DNA from: Argopecten irradians
Taxonomy: Eukaryota; Mollusca; Bivalvia; Pectinida; Pectinidae
DNA: 64,000 nt
Direction: 5' to 3'
Assembly (NCBI RefSeq): GCF_041381155.1
Contig: NC_091137.1
Coordinates: forward strand, 12,395,765-12,459,764
The notes under the pieces were generated by a model. That model saw only the letters and a list, made by a program, of their open reading frames with translations, was not told where the DNA came from and searched no databases. Position 1 is the stretch's first letter; each line of letters opens with the position of its first letter. Positions 11,580 through 22,841 of this stretch are shown here, in pieces. A program made the position numbers and the translations under genes.

Positions 11580-12780
11580 CACATACACTATATTATAGTT
11601 TAAATATATTATATTAAATAAAAAAATAAATAAATTGTTCTGAAGAATCGTGCTGATCGGCTATATAAACCGGTTAACCCTAACCAAAGATAAAAAGAAA
11701 ATTAAAGTAAGTTAGCAGTAGTAAAATACTAAGTGAAAGACTAGGGTAAAGGTATATACTTAAAGGTCCAATAAAGGTTTCCATTTCCTCCAGCCTATTT
11801 CAAATTGCCTTTTAATATGGTCACTTTGACTAAAAAACATATATTTTTGAACTAAAAAATTATCCTTAATTACATTAATAAGAGCATTGATATTTAAAGA
11901 GTTGCTAAGACATCTGGTTTTATAAATGTAATGTTTCATAATTATCAAAATTTCATTGTCAACAGAGCTACAATTTTGTAAAACTATTCCAAAAAGAAAT
12001 GAATCTTTATTATATGAAAAAGGAATAAACAATAAATCTAATAAAGTTTCAAAATTTTGAAGCAGAGTTTGCACCTCTCTGCATTCCCATAGGCAATGTA
12101 TAATTGTCTCCCTTTCTGTATTACATAAAGTACACATTGGACTAGGATTTATTCCTATCTTATGAAGGAAGGTATTAGTAACTAATATATGATGAATAAT
12201 TCTGACTTGAAACCATATCAATTTGGAATTTTTTGTTACCTTAAATGGAAGAGTATATATTTTTAACCACATTTCTGTATCAAAGTTAAAGCTCAAATTC
12301 CATTTTCTAGTACCTGTTGGAGTTGTAGATGGAGTTATGATAAACCTATAGAAGTCTGTCACACCCTTTTTGCTTTTAAAGAAAATTTCTAATAATTGTG
12401 GTATAAAAGGGTATGAAAGTTTCTCTGGTTTTATTTCGAGATTTCTTAAATAGCGCTTTATTGACAATATAAGTCCATGGTATTGTAAAAAATTAGTATC
12501 TATTCCAAATTTTTGTATAAATTCCTCAAAAGAAAGAAAAGTAAAATTGTCAGAATTTTTCGTCAAATCATTTAAAATTAAAATACCTGACCTAAACCAA
12601 TTGGGGTAAAAAACAAATTTATTATCAATTTTAATATCATTGTTGTACCAGAGAGGTGTTTTGTGTTTTGAGGATACACTCTTCCTTGGTTGATTCTTGA
12701 TAGTGTAATGGTACCAGTGTCTATACATAAAAGATCTGGTTAAATTAGAACTGTTCTGTTGGTCCTGATATAACATTAAA
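11580..12780 (-). mobile_element. 5'-truncated L1/Tx1-like LINE
   Basis: This minus-strand insertion holds the C-terminal part of an ORF2 (11760-12776) plus about 180 bp of 3' flank rich in A. The reverse-transcriptase and endonuclease parts are absent, so it is a typical 5'-truncated copy. The 5' truncation lies near 12780, close to a TA microsatellite. Confidence 0.7.
11760..12776 (-). CDS. C-terminal fragment of LINE ORF2 (zf-RVT region)
   Basis: The 338-residue stop-free frame carries PLWYNN and a W-x3-GI...DL pattern about a quarter of the way in. A zf-RVT-type finger follows at about residue 215 (CTLCNTERETIIHCLWEC, C-x2-C-x8-H-x4-C). Both are typical of the region C-terminal to the reverse transcriptase in Tx1/L1-clade and related LINEs. 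The first ATG is only an internal methionine of ORF2; an in-frame TGA lies a short way upstream. The frame is long and uninterrupted, suggesting a fairly young insertion, but the fragment cannot be active alone. Confidence 0.75.
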   Translation of the reverse strand: MLYQDQQNSSNLTRSFMYRHWYHYTIKNQPRKSVSSKHKTPLWYNNDIKIDNKFVFYPNWFRSGILILNDLTKNSDNFTFLSFEEFIQKFGIDTNFLQYHGLILSIKRYLRNLEIKPEKLSYPFIPQLLEIFFKSKKGVTDFYRFIITPSTTPTGTRKWNLSFNFDTEMWLKIYTLPFKVTKNSKLIWFQVRIIHHILVTNTFLHKIGINPSPMCTLCNTERETIIHCLWECREVQTLLQNFETLLDLLFIPFSYNKDSFLFGIVLQNCSSVDNEILIIMKHYIYKTRCLSNSLNINALINVIKDNFLVQKYMFFSQSDHIKRQFEIGWRKWKPLLDL

Positions 12781-12898
12781 CAAAATGCTTGACCTCAAAA
12801 ACAATTTAACACTGAACACATGATATTGTAATTGTTGCTCTGCAATTGTTTAATTGTGTATAAAAAATATTTCCTGTACAAGTTAATCAGTCATGAAA

Positions 12899-12923
12899 GT
12901 TATATATATATATATATATATAT
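12899..12923. repeat. TA dinucleotide microsatellite
   Basis: About twelve TA units. A T-run of about 23 bases follows at 13039-13065, inside the adjacent MITE-like element. Confidence 0.9.
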
Positions 12924-13009
12924 GAAATTGATTAAAATCAGGTGGTTTCAAACTATCCTTGATGTCAAAATAGCTTTGGAATATTTATTTTACAACAATC
13001 CTTATATCA

Positions 13010-13255
13010 TATTCAACCCAATAAGTGCCCAGGACACTTCAAATTTTTTTTTTTTTTTTTTTTTAATTAGTGGCGCTTAATAGGACCAAATTTGGACTGA
13101 CATTTCACAAAATTATTACAGAGTCATTGATCAATATGCAAAAAAAAATCAATCATTTTTCAGAGTTTCAGTCTGCATTTAATTCAAGTGAAATTGGGCC
13201 ATTTAAAGAGGGGGGAGTTGCACTTATAGGGATAGGGTGCTTTTTGGGTTGAATA
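13010..13255. mobile_element. MITE-like element with about 21-bp terminal inverted repeats
   Basis: The left end TATTCAACCCAATAAGTGCC matches the reverse complement of the right end, TATTCAACCCAAAAAGCACC. The inside holds a T-run and a stretch, about 13165-13200 (TTTCAGTCTGCATTTAATT), whose reverse complement recurs at 62930-62970. The length of about 246 bp, the inverted ends and a second copy in the window support a non-autonomous DNA transposon; the superfamily is unknown. Confidence 0.55.
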
Positions 13256-14030
13256 CAGTCACTAATTTTGAAGGAAATTTTTAGATGTGGGAAGTCGTTG
13301 GTAGGAAACCATAGTACCTAGTGAAACCATTAGGTAAAGTATTCTATAGACTCTGACAGTACTTTAAAGTATCATTTGCCATATCATTTTTGTGTGACTA
13401 AGATCTTTATTGAAATTATAATTCCCGCGATTTTTAAGATCTTTATCATTATGCTTTACATGTTTTGTCATAGGGTGGAATTATGTATGTACTGCTAGAA
13501 AATGTGTTAGTATTCATAACTAATATGTACAAAAATCAGATAAATTATACTACAGTTTCTGTAGGTTCGTGTGTTAGAATAGTGTCAATACCTATGTATA
13601 TTATCAGTAGAGTAGTAAAGTATTTATACCTAGTAGCTAGATTAACTTTGTGTGATGGATAACCTTTACAAAACAATTTATAACATATACAACTTTTGGC
13701 CAAGCTCACCAGTATATCAATGTCTATGTAGTATATACCAGTATTCCAATTTTGACCAAAAACTATCTCATAATACCCCTGTAAAGAAAAGTTAATTTCA
13801 TGCATGATCTGTTTCCAGTCATGGCATTAATCCCACATAATTCTAATCATAATAAATAGAACAAATGCCCTGGTGTGTGTAGTGCAAGTTTTCCCATGCT
13901 AGAAATTCTACATCCTCTAGTAAATTTCCCTCTCTGATAACAGCCGCCTACACATACAGTTGTTTTTTTTTTTGTTTTTTTTTTATGAATTATCAAGTCT
14001 TCCAGTAAATCTTACCTTAATCACTAAACC
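13256..14030. other. AT-rich intergenic DNA
   Basis: No gene or clear repeat seen apart from a T-rich run at 13962-13982. Confidence 0.5.
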
Positions 14031-14140
14031 TGACCTTTAAATTACTAACTCTGACCTTTATATTACTATATTTGACCTATCACTAAATCTGACCTTTAAA
14101 TTACTAACTCTTTTCTTTAAATTACAAACTCTGACCTTTA
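14031..14140 (+). repeat. 21-bp minisatellite, left part
   Basis: Units of the form CTGACCTTTAAATTACTAAC, with TATATTACTATAT variants. The same array resumes at 15066, so it was split by the family B element between. Confidence 0.85.
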
Positions 14141-15065
14141 TTAGCCCATCATCATCAGATGGTGGACCATTCAAATCGCTTTTCGTCCGTGGTCCCTCTG
14201 TTAACAGTTCTTGTTACCGCTATTCCTCAGAAAGTACTGAAGGGATCTCAAATTTCATATGTAGGTTCCCCTAGGACCCTAGTTGTGCATATTGTATTTT
14301 GGGACCAATCGGTCTACAAGATGGCCGCCAGGCAGCCATCTTGGATTTTGATAGTTAAAGTTTGTTATTTTTCAGAAAGTACTGAAGGGATCTGTCTCAA
14401 ATTTCATATATAGGTTCCCCTAGGGCCCTAGTTGTGCATAGTGCATTTTGGGACCAATCGGTCAACAAGATGGCTGACAGGCAGCCATCTTGGATTTTGG
14501 CAATTGAAGTTTGTTACTGATATTTCTCAGAAAGTACTGAAGGGATCTGTGTCAAATTGCATGTGCAGGTTCCCCTAGGAGTCTAGTTGTGCATATTACA
14601 TTTTCGGACTGATAGGTGAACAAGATGGCCGACATGCCGCCATCTTGGATTTTAATAGTTGAAGCTTGTTACCACTATTTCTCAGAAAGTACTGAAGGCA
14701 TCTGTCTCAAATTTCATATATAGGTTCCCCTAGGGCCCTAGTTGTGCATAGTGCATTTTGAGACCAATTGGTCAACAAGATGGTCGCCAGGATTTTGATA
14801 GTTAAAGTTTGTTACCGCTATTTCTCAGAAAGTACTGAAGGGATCTGTGTCATATTGCATGTGCAGGTTTCCCTAGGGGTCAAGTTGTGCATATTGCATT
14901 CTCGGACCGATCGGTGAACAAGATGGCCGACAGGCCGCCATCTTGGATTTTGATATTTGAAACTTGTTACCACTATTTCTCAGAAAGTTTGAAAAGCAGA
15001 GAAATGATCCCTCTTTCCTTTGTCAGACATAGATCATTCTTTGGTGGACGCCAAGATCCCTCTGG
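14141..15065 (+). mobile_element. Helitron-like element, family B, copy B1 (inserted in a minisatellite; 3' end missing)
   Basis: It starts with TTAGCCCATCATCATCAGAT and the TCGTCCGTGGTCC subterminal block. The body has about five monomers of about 157 bp (TTCTCAGAAAGTACTGAAGG, CCTAGTTGTGCATA, AAGATGGCCG...CGCCATCTTGG). The end is TTTGGTGGACGCCAAGATCC without the final hairpin/TCTTGTTT seen in B2 and B3. Flanks on both sides are the same 21-bp minisatellite. Confidence 0.7.
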
Positions 15066-15335
15066 TATAACTATATCTGACCTATAAATCACTAACTCTG
15101 ACCTATAAATCACTAACTCTGACCTTTAAATCACTAACTCTGACCTTTATATTACTATATCTGACCTATAAATTACTAACTCTGACCTTTAATCACTAAC
15201 TCTGACCTATAAATCACTAACTCTGACCTTTAAATCACTAACTCTGACCTATAAATTACTAACTCTGACCTTTAAATCACTAACTCTGACCTCCTCTGAC
15301 CTTTACATTACTATATCTGACCTTTAAATATCTCC
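15066..15335 (+). repeat. 21-bp minisatellite, right part
   Basis: About 12 units of CTGACCTTTAAATCACTAAC, alternating TTTAAATCAC, TATAAATCAC and TATATTACTATAT. Continuous with the array at 14031-14140 but for the B1 insertion. Confidence 0.9.
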
Positions 15336-15924
15336 ATGTTCTCCTTTTATCTCAATTTCAGTTATCTAGGTCATTTGTTGCTTTGTTTCATTGTTACAGA
15401 ATACAGGTATACATATATACTAATAGAATTATCAACCATAACACATGTACTACAGTATTGAAATATTTTGTTGTTGTTCCTTTAAACATTAACAAACCAT
15501 TAATCAATCATTACTTCTCTAGTCAAACTTATGTCAAGGCCTTGTCATTACGGCACACATACAAAATGTATATAGAAAACCTATTCACTGTATTACACAT
15601 GTGTTCCATGTATTCCATGAACTGTTTGCTCTATAATATAATAATGACATGAAATTTATTTATTCTAGATCAAAATTTAATTTTCAGGATGACTATCAGG
15701 TTAATAAATTAATCAAAACAAAGGTTGAAAAGAGTCTGGCCAAGTTTTATACCCATGTATAGACAGGTGACAAAATTGTCTATCAACATATCGTTACCTG
15801 GTCTATTGTAGGATGAAAAAGAAAGAAAGAAAGAAAAATCACAAAAAGTCTGCATCTTTAAAACATTTCAGATATTTTTAGCGATCAAAATTAATGTCTG
15901 AACCATGAAATAAGCCAGGTATTT
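15336..15924. other. AT-rich intergenic DNA
   Basis: Contains a short GAAA/AAAG-rich run near 15815. Nothing else recognised. Confidence 0.5.
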
Positions 15925-16552
15925 TTAGCCCACTATCTGATGATGGTGGGCTATTTAAATTGCTTTTTGTCCGTGGTCCATCATCTGTCCGTCCGTCCGT
16001 CCGTCCGTTAACATTTCTTGTTACCACTATTTCTCAGAAAGGGCTGAAGAAATATTTCTCAATTTACATAAATAGGTTCCCCTAGGGCCCTAGTTGTGCA
16101 TATTGCATTTTGGGACTGATCGGTCAACAAGATGGCCACCAGGCCGCCATCTTGGATTTTGATAGTTAGAGTTTGTTACTGCTATTTCTCAGAAAGTACT
16201 GAAGGGGTTTCTCTCAAATTACACATGTAGGGTCCCCTAGATTGGATGTTGATAGTTATCGCTATTTGTCAGAAATTTCTGAAGGGATATCTCTCAAATT
16301 CCATGTGTAGGTTCCCCTTGGGTCCTAGTTGTGCATAGTACCTTTGGGACTGATCAGTCAACAAGATAGCCAACAGACCGCCATCTCGGATTTCACCACT
16401 GTTTCTCAGAAAGTAATGAAGTGATATCTGTCTAATTTCATATGTAGTATGTTTGAAAAAGTTTGAAAAGCAGGGAAAAAGATTCCTCTTTCCATTGTCA
16501 GACATAGATCATTCTTTGGTGGGCGCCAAGATACCTCTTGGATCTCTTGTTT
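15925..16552 (+). mobile_element. Helitron-like element, family B, copy B2
   Basis: 5' end TTAGCCCACTATCTGATGAT with a self-complementary GCCCAC...GTGGGC stem, then a CGTC/CCGT tetranucleotide run (15988-16010) and GTTAAC. About three diverged monomers follow. The 3' end is GGTGGGCGCCAAGAT, a CTCTTGGATC stretch and TCTTGTTT. It is shorter and more diverged than B3, so probably older. Confidence 0.7.
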
Positions 16553-17029
16553 GAATTTTTACAATCATTGGTGGATGTTATTAGCACCTTAAACAGGTAT
16601 GTTAATACTACTAAGATTACTACTAAATATAGAAAGAATCGTGATGACTGCAATTTAGAATATTACATTGAGTCTTTGCTAGAAGAACTCTGTTGTAAAT
16701 TGCTCAAATTATAGTAGAGCATTTATGTTACATGTATTATTTATTTACTAAAAATTGCAAACCATTCCACAATGAATTTCAAATAAAATTGTTCTTATAG
16801 TACCAAATATATTGTTTTTATTTATTTATTTTTATCTTTCCTGTCTGAAATGAATAAGGTCAAAAAAGAACATGACTAGATGTTTGTGATAAAAGGCCAA
16901 AAAAATGCAATATGAATTTGTACAGGTTTTGCTGTGTAAAATTATGATATAAAATGTTACAAAATAAGATAATTTTGCGTATTTTGTAATTTAATTCACC
17001 ATTCTAGATCTGACTCCAACCGTCAAACG
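16553..17029. other. AT-rich intergenic DNA
   Basis: No feature recognised. Confidence 0.5.
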
Positions 17030-17265
17030 AACTCATAGTAAAGGGCAATAATTTTCTTCCGGAAATATTGTCCTCCGCCTCTGCTATTAGAAACCACCAA
17101 AATGCAGTCGGATCACCTCGTCATTTTCTACGAAACTAGCCTATGTTCGAAGAAGTGGGCGAGGTGTTCCGATTGCACCAAAATGGTGGAATGTTTACAA
17201 TCAGTTCAGATACTCGTTCATCGCATGTGAGTCCGTCCCTATTGCATTATACACAGCTGAATGTG
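17030..17265 (+). promoter_or_regulatory. Candidate promoter and first non-coding exon, with splice donor at 17266
   Basis: The stretch is clearly richer in GC and CpG than its surroundings. It has an ETS-like palindrome TTCCGGAA at 17057-17064 and two YY1-like CCAAAATGG/CAAAATGGTGG sites (about 17093 and 17178). It ends in CTGAATGTG|GTAAGTAATG, a strong donor. A CRE palindrome TGACGTCA lies at 17319-17326. The next strong plus-strand acceptor-plus-gene is at 22560, ahead of the repeat-protein frame, so this may be that gene's 5'UTR exon. A 42-codon frame (17102-17230) with four cysteines lies inside and could be an upstream ORF. All of this is inference from composition and motifs. Confidence 0.35.
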
Positions 17266-17789
17266 GTAAGTAATGGATAATTGTGAAATGAATATAAGAG
17301 TTTACATGAAAATAGGAATGACGTCATGCTTATTTCAAAATCGAGATAATTGCGAAAGAGGTGGACACGCCTCCCTGATGCTGCAGCTTGCAAGCAGTGG
17401 CCGAAACGCCAGTAACCAGTGTTCCTCAACAGCGGAGCTCGAGTACTGGGCATTCTACAGCAGGCCGGACTAGGGCCTCAAGTTGATTCTGCATGTGAAA
17501 AAGTTCTTGTTTTTGAGTTGTAAGAAATTATCAAGGAGCTATATATCCACTTACACAGATTTGCTAGCCTTATTCTAATGTAAGCTTCATGGTCAGTCAA
17601 GCAGTTCTGGCAATCAAATTCGCAGAATTCCTAAGTGTAATATGAGACAGACACCTGTAGGACTGTACGTCTAAATAGCTAAGGAATATACAATGTATTT
17701 ATATGTATATAGATTGCTAATTGAATAGACATAACAAAATAGTCTCGTAATAATGGTGTAGTCTTAGGACTAATTGTAATGTTCATTCT
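17266..17789. other. Intergenic or intronic DNA
   Basis: Contains the CRE palindrome at 17319-17326 and some CpG to about 17475, then AT-rich DNA. No supported gene. Confidence 0.4.
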
Positions 17790-18188
17790 TTAGAGGCCCA
17801 CAACCTTTCCGGAGCAAAATTTAAAGGTTTCTAAAAATCATAAATAACATAAGAAAATCTATACCGATGGCCTAAGATGAGGTTACAACACCAAACATAT
17901 GCAAGTTATCCTTCGTAATATATGATAACAGTTGGGTTTCATTCCGCTACTTTGCCTTCTGCTGCAGTGATAATCAACTACCGTGCGGTATTTAGCACGA
18001 CGGCGGGAAACATAAGACGTTATGAAAATTAACATTTTATTTATTTAAATGAATTGTTCAGAAGGTGATAATAAGTGTAGTATTACCGATAAGTTGATAA
18101 CTTTTGCAACTCTATAAAATAATCGATCTCGTTTTACATTTCCATTTTAAAAATTAAAAGCCGTTTGGGAAAGGCAGTGGGCCTTTAA
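17790..18188. mobile_element. MITE-like element with TTA flanks
   Basis: Left end TTAGAGGCCCACAACCTTTC; the reverse complement of the right end reads TTAAAGGCCCACTGCCTTTC. The roughly 20-bp imperfect inverted ends enclose about 400 bp with no coding capacity. The TTA at both ends suits a 3-bp target duplication (PIF/Harbinger-like) or part of a TTAA target; the superfamily is not settled. Confidence 0.6.
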
Positions 18189-19262
18189 CAGCTCACACAC
18201 CTTAATACTATTTTTTTCATATATTGCATTTTCACATATACCAACACCCAGACAGGATCATATGTATATATATTTATATAAGGATCAATTCGAACAACAC
18301 ATAGACATGAATAAGCATTAGCGCTTTCATTATAAAATCTTCACGATGCTTATAATGCCTAGATACACTGTAGCTGTATAAATTTACACTTTAAATCATA
18401 TGTATATCAATGTGAATAATATTAAGTTTTATATAAATCAAATCCAGGTATATAAATTACCCTATTGTGTCAGGTTCTAATTATATGTAAGCTAGCTATA
18501 TATAAGTATTTGGTATTACTGAATATTAAACCGGGGTATAAAACAGATTCAGACCCTCTGGGCCTCTTGTTTCTCAAAAGAAATCATTTCTATACAGTAT
18601 GTCATTGTGTCATTGTGTATCTGATTCTTCTGTCATGTTTAAGATGCTCCAATGCTGACAAATGTTGTTGGGTTTTTTTTCCTTACCAAAAATAGGAATT
18701 AAATGTTTTTCTCCAGTTACAAAAGTTACTTACTTTACACCATTACCATGCACCATTGAAAAGTTTGACCTTCTAAGGCCAAAAAAAAAATATATACTTG
18801 TTTCCAGTAACACCCTTTAAAAATGAAGGGCCGGTAGGGATATTTTTTTTTTAAATACTTTTTTCTTTTAGTGCCAGTTTCTTGCAGTGAAAAGCTGAAA
18901 TATACTTTTTCAACCTTGTATAAACGATTGATTTGAATCCCAGGAGATTATTGGTGTCTTAAATTGCAGAATTTGCACCAAAACTCCTAATTTTGTGCAA
19001 AACCAAAATAATTAATGTTATTTGTTTGCTTGAGTGCAAATTAAAACTGATAAAAAGTTTTTGAGTAGGCACTGATTTTATAGGGTCTGTCGGGTTACTG
19101 GAATTACAAATATTTTTTTTTGTGTGGCCTATTTACTTCAAGATACAGAAATGTTAAAAATGATTAATTGCTTCCCAAAAAAAAAAATTATGTGGCACTA
19201 GTACTATGTCCTATGAATAAAGTACTGATTTAATCCAAAATCAAAATAAATGATTTTATATT
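18189..19262. other. AT-rich intergenic DNA with a solo family A 3' end
   Basis: At about 18550-18575 the sequence reads CAGACCCTCTGGGCCTCTTG then TTT, nearly the 3' terminus of family A with no body upstream, so it is likely an element scar. Several A- and T-runs occur (18780, 18846, 19110, 19177). No gene recognised. Confidence 0.5.
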
Positions 19263-20918
19263 TTTAGCCCATTAGATGGTGGGCTATTCAAATCACCTTT
19301 CGTCCGTGGTCCGTCCGTTCGTCCGTTAACAATTCTTGTTACCGCTGTTTCTCAGGAAGTACAGAAGGGATCTTTCTCAAATTTCATATGTAGGTTCCCC
19401 TAGGACCCTAGTTGTACTTGTACATATTGCATTTTGGGACCGATCGGTCAACAAGATGGCTGACAGGCAGCCATCTTGGATTTTGATAGTTAAAGTTTTT
19501 TACCGCTTTTTCTCAAAAAGTACTGAAGGGATCTTTCTCAAATTTCGTATGTATGATCCCCTAGGACCCTAGTTGTGCATATTGCATTTTGGGACCGATC
19601 GGTGAACAAGATGGCCGACAGGCGGCCATCTTGGATTTTGATAGTTAAAGTTTGTTACCGCTATTTCTCAAAGAGCGCTGAAGGGATCTTTCTCAAATTT
19701 CATATACAGGTTTCCCTAGGACCCTAGTTGTGCATATTGCATTTTGGGACCCATCGGTGAACAAGATGAATGACAGGTGGCCATCTTGGATTTTGATAGT
19801 TAAAGTTTGTAATCGCTATTTCTCAAAAAGTACTAAAGGGATCTTTCTCAAATTTCGTATGTATGATCCCCTAGGACCCTAGTTGTGCATATTGCATTTT
19901 GGGACCCATCGGTGAACAAGATGAATGACAGGTGGCCATCTTGGATTTTGATAGTTAAAGTTTGTAATCGCTATTTCTCAAAAAGTACTAAAGGGATCTT
20001 TCTCAAATTTCGTATGTATGATCCCCTAGGACCCTAGTTGTGCATATTGCATTTTGGGACCGATCGGTGAACAAGAAGGCCAACAGGCGGCCATCTTGGA
20101 TTTTGATAGTTAAAGTTTGGTACCGCTATTTCTCAAAGAGTGCTGAAGGGATCTTTCTCAAATTTCATATACAGGTTTCCCTAGGACCCTAGTTGTGCAT
20201 ATTGCATTTTGGGACCGATCGGTGAGCAAGATGAATGACAGGCGGCCATCTTGGATTTTGATAGTTAAAGTTTGTAACCGCTATTTCTCAAAAAGTACTA
20301 AAGGGATCTTTCTCAAATTTCGTATGTATGATCCCCTAGGACCCTAGTTGTGCATATTGCATTTTGGGACCGATCGGTGAACAAGATGGCCGACAGGCGG
20401 CCATCTTGGATTTTGATAGTTAAAGTTTGTTACCGCTATTTCTCAAAAAGTGCTGAAGGGATCTTTCTCAAATTTCATATACAGGTTCCCCTAGCATCCT
20501 AGTTGTGCATATTGTATTTTGGGACCGATCAGTAAACAAGATGGCCGACCGACGGCCATCTTGGATTTTGATAGTCAAAGTTTGTTATCGCTATTTCTCA
20601 GAAAGTACTAAAGGGATCTTTCTCAAATTCCATGCATAGGTTCCCCTTGTACCCTAGTTGTGCATAGTACCTTTTAGGACTGATGCATAATGCCTTTCGG
20701 GACTGATCGGTAAACAAGATGGCCAACCGGCCATCATCTTAGATTTCATTGTTGAAGTTTGTTACCACTATTTCTTAGAAAGTACTATAGCGATCTGTCT
20801 CAAATTTTATATGTAGTGTGTTTGAAAAGGTTTGAAAAGGAGGGAAAAGATCCCTCTTTCCATTGTCAGACATAGATCATTTTTTGGTGGGCGCCAAGAT
20901 CCCTCTGGGATCTCTTGT
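19263..20918 (+). mobile_element. Helitron-like element, family B, copy B3
   Basis: 5' end TTAGCCCATTAGATGGTGGG (stem GCCCA/TGGGC), CGTCCGTGGTCCGTCCGTTC, GTTAAC. About nine monomers of about 157 bp follow. Each has CCTAGGACCCTAGTTGTGCA and the inverted repeat AAGATGGCCG / CGGCCATCTT; some units carry AAGATGAATG instead. The 3' end is GGTGGGCGCCAAGATCCC, the stem ATCCCTCTGGGAT and CTCTTGT. It is structurally complete by comparison with B5. Two adjacent monomers (about 19690-20020) are almost identical, indicating recent monomer duplication. Confidence 0.75.
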
Positions 20919-21650
20919 ATATTGTTTTTTTTTTCTTAATTAGACAAATATATACAATTAAACACCAATTATTGTTAAATGACGAGTATTATTTATGCTT
21001 TGTGACTGTCAGCAATGGAGCATCTTTAATCATTACCAGATATATTATACATGTACATATACATGTATATACCCCCAGTAAACTAGGAATCTGAAGCATA
21101 TAAAACTATGGGAAAGGTGGTGTTCAAGCTAATGTTAAAAATCCCACAACCCATTAAGTTTCTTGAAACTTTGTTGATTGAAAGGACTACTAGTTGTTCC
21201 GTTAAAATGACACTACTTTTTCCTTTTGTGATTTTAAAAAGGCCTATTGGGCTGGAATTCTTTGTAGTCATTACATACATATTTATCCAGTTTATGATTC
21301 CAGGGCCATATGGGTTATCATATGGGGTATACTGAATTAGATAATAACAGTTTTAGATACATTGTTGTCATTGTTACAAAATAAAAAAAAACTGATTGGT
21401 CAAAATTAAGATCGAGCCTTTAAGGTGCTGGTATTATTTTTAGATTTATACATATTTTATTTGAAAATCAAATGTAACTCTGTTTTTCTCTTTAATCATT
21501 TTTTGATTTAATTTAAAAATATAGTTTTTATCTACATAGGAGAGATAATCTTAATTTGTATCTTGAGTTTAAGTTGGTGACGAAAATATATTTCTTTCTC
21601 ATAATTATTTGATTTCTGATATTAAAAAAGAAACTACTTGTTTTACCCTA
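20919..21650. other. AT-rich DNA before the duplicated segment
   Basis: No supported gene. Opposite-strand stop-free stretches at 21083-21335 are short and without recognisable similarity. Confidence 0.45.
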
Positions 21651-22560
21651 GAGCATATCTAGTTGTTAGGCTTATTTATACTGTTAGGGAAAATTCAAGA
21701 ATACAAATGCAATAATTTAAGAGTACATATGTTAGTTTACAAAAAATTCTATCACTAACTGTTGTTTTATTATGGTGTCTATGATCAATTTTGAATTTAC
21801 AGTTGTTTAGGGCAAATATTGATTTTTTTAGAAAATTCCCATCCCTACATTTAAGCCCATGACATGCTATTTTCCCAGATTTCAATTTGAAAAAGTATGT
21901 GTTATAAGATTATACCTATAGCATGTTTTTAAAAAGGTTTAAAAAGTGTGGATAAAATCAGTAACATGCAAAATATATTTCGAGCAAACCCAATATCCTT
22001 AATTTTTATCCTGACAAAAAATAAGATTTTGTTTTGCTTTTAAATCAATTTGTAGTAAAAATGATGAGTAAATATCATTATAAATGGAAATAAAATAAAG
22101 AAGGAAGTATCTTTATTAACAAAAATAATTTAAAAAAATGAAAAATATGTTCAAAAAGGGACACAAGGGGTCCTCTTGCCAGGTACTCAAAGTATTTTCA
22201 GAAAAAAATATATTTTAGGCCCTTAATTATTAAATGTCTTTACAAAGCATACAAAATAGATAAAAAGTTCATAAAAATATTTTATGTAACACTTTAACAC
22301 TGCAAAATTTGAAAAAAAAAATTGATGCTTTGGTGGATTTTGCTACCCGACATTTAGTCACAAACTTGAAAAAAAGGTTGCCATTTTTGGTTGGGAAGGG
22401 GATCCTATATTGGCCTTATGATATAGGCCCTGTATTGGCCTTTGTATAAATGTGCATTTCTTGGTTGTCTGTCTTTGTATATTACAAATGCATTATTTAC
22501 AAATACAGAATAGCACTTGATTGTCTCCATTGTCACTACCTAACATGTTATATGTTTCAG
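20938..22560 (+). other. AT-rich upstream region of the repeat-protein gene, ending in a strong splice acceptor
   Basis: The last bases TTATATGTTTCAG form a good acceptor at 22559-22560, suggesting that the exon holding the repeat-protein frame starts at 22561. No TATA-plus-initiator arrangement stands out closer to the start codon. Confidence 0.45.
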
Positions 22561-22841
22561 ATTATCGACTCTCCACAGTTGGGGTATAACCATGTTGAAT
22601 GCCAGTCCTATGCCATCTTTCTACCATCTTTAAAATCAGGGAATCATCTGAGAATTAGGCATGATTAGACCGGGGATTGATTAGAAAGAATCAGTTTGGA
22701 CAGTTTAGCGACAAGTCTGGTTTAGGTATATCGTAACTTCTGTAAAGGGATCTCATTCAGTGTTTACTTTGAAATCCGTGAAGTTCAACTTATGAAGTTT
22801 TTATTTGTGTATTAATTACACCAATATCTGTGATTTTCAAC

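Noticed and set aside
12832-13080. Frame across the TA and T runs between the LINE and the MITE
   Set aside because: Low complexity (YIYIYIY, FFFFF) from simple repeats.
22450-22668. 72-codon frame upstream of the repeat-protein gene
   Set aside because: It crosses the strong TTTCAG acceptor at 22560, so half would be intronic; it is kept in copy 2 only because the whole segment is duplicated.
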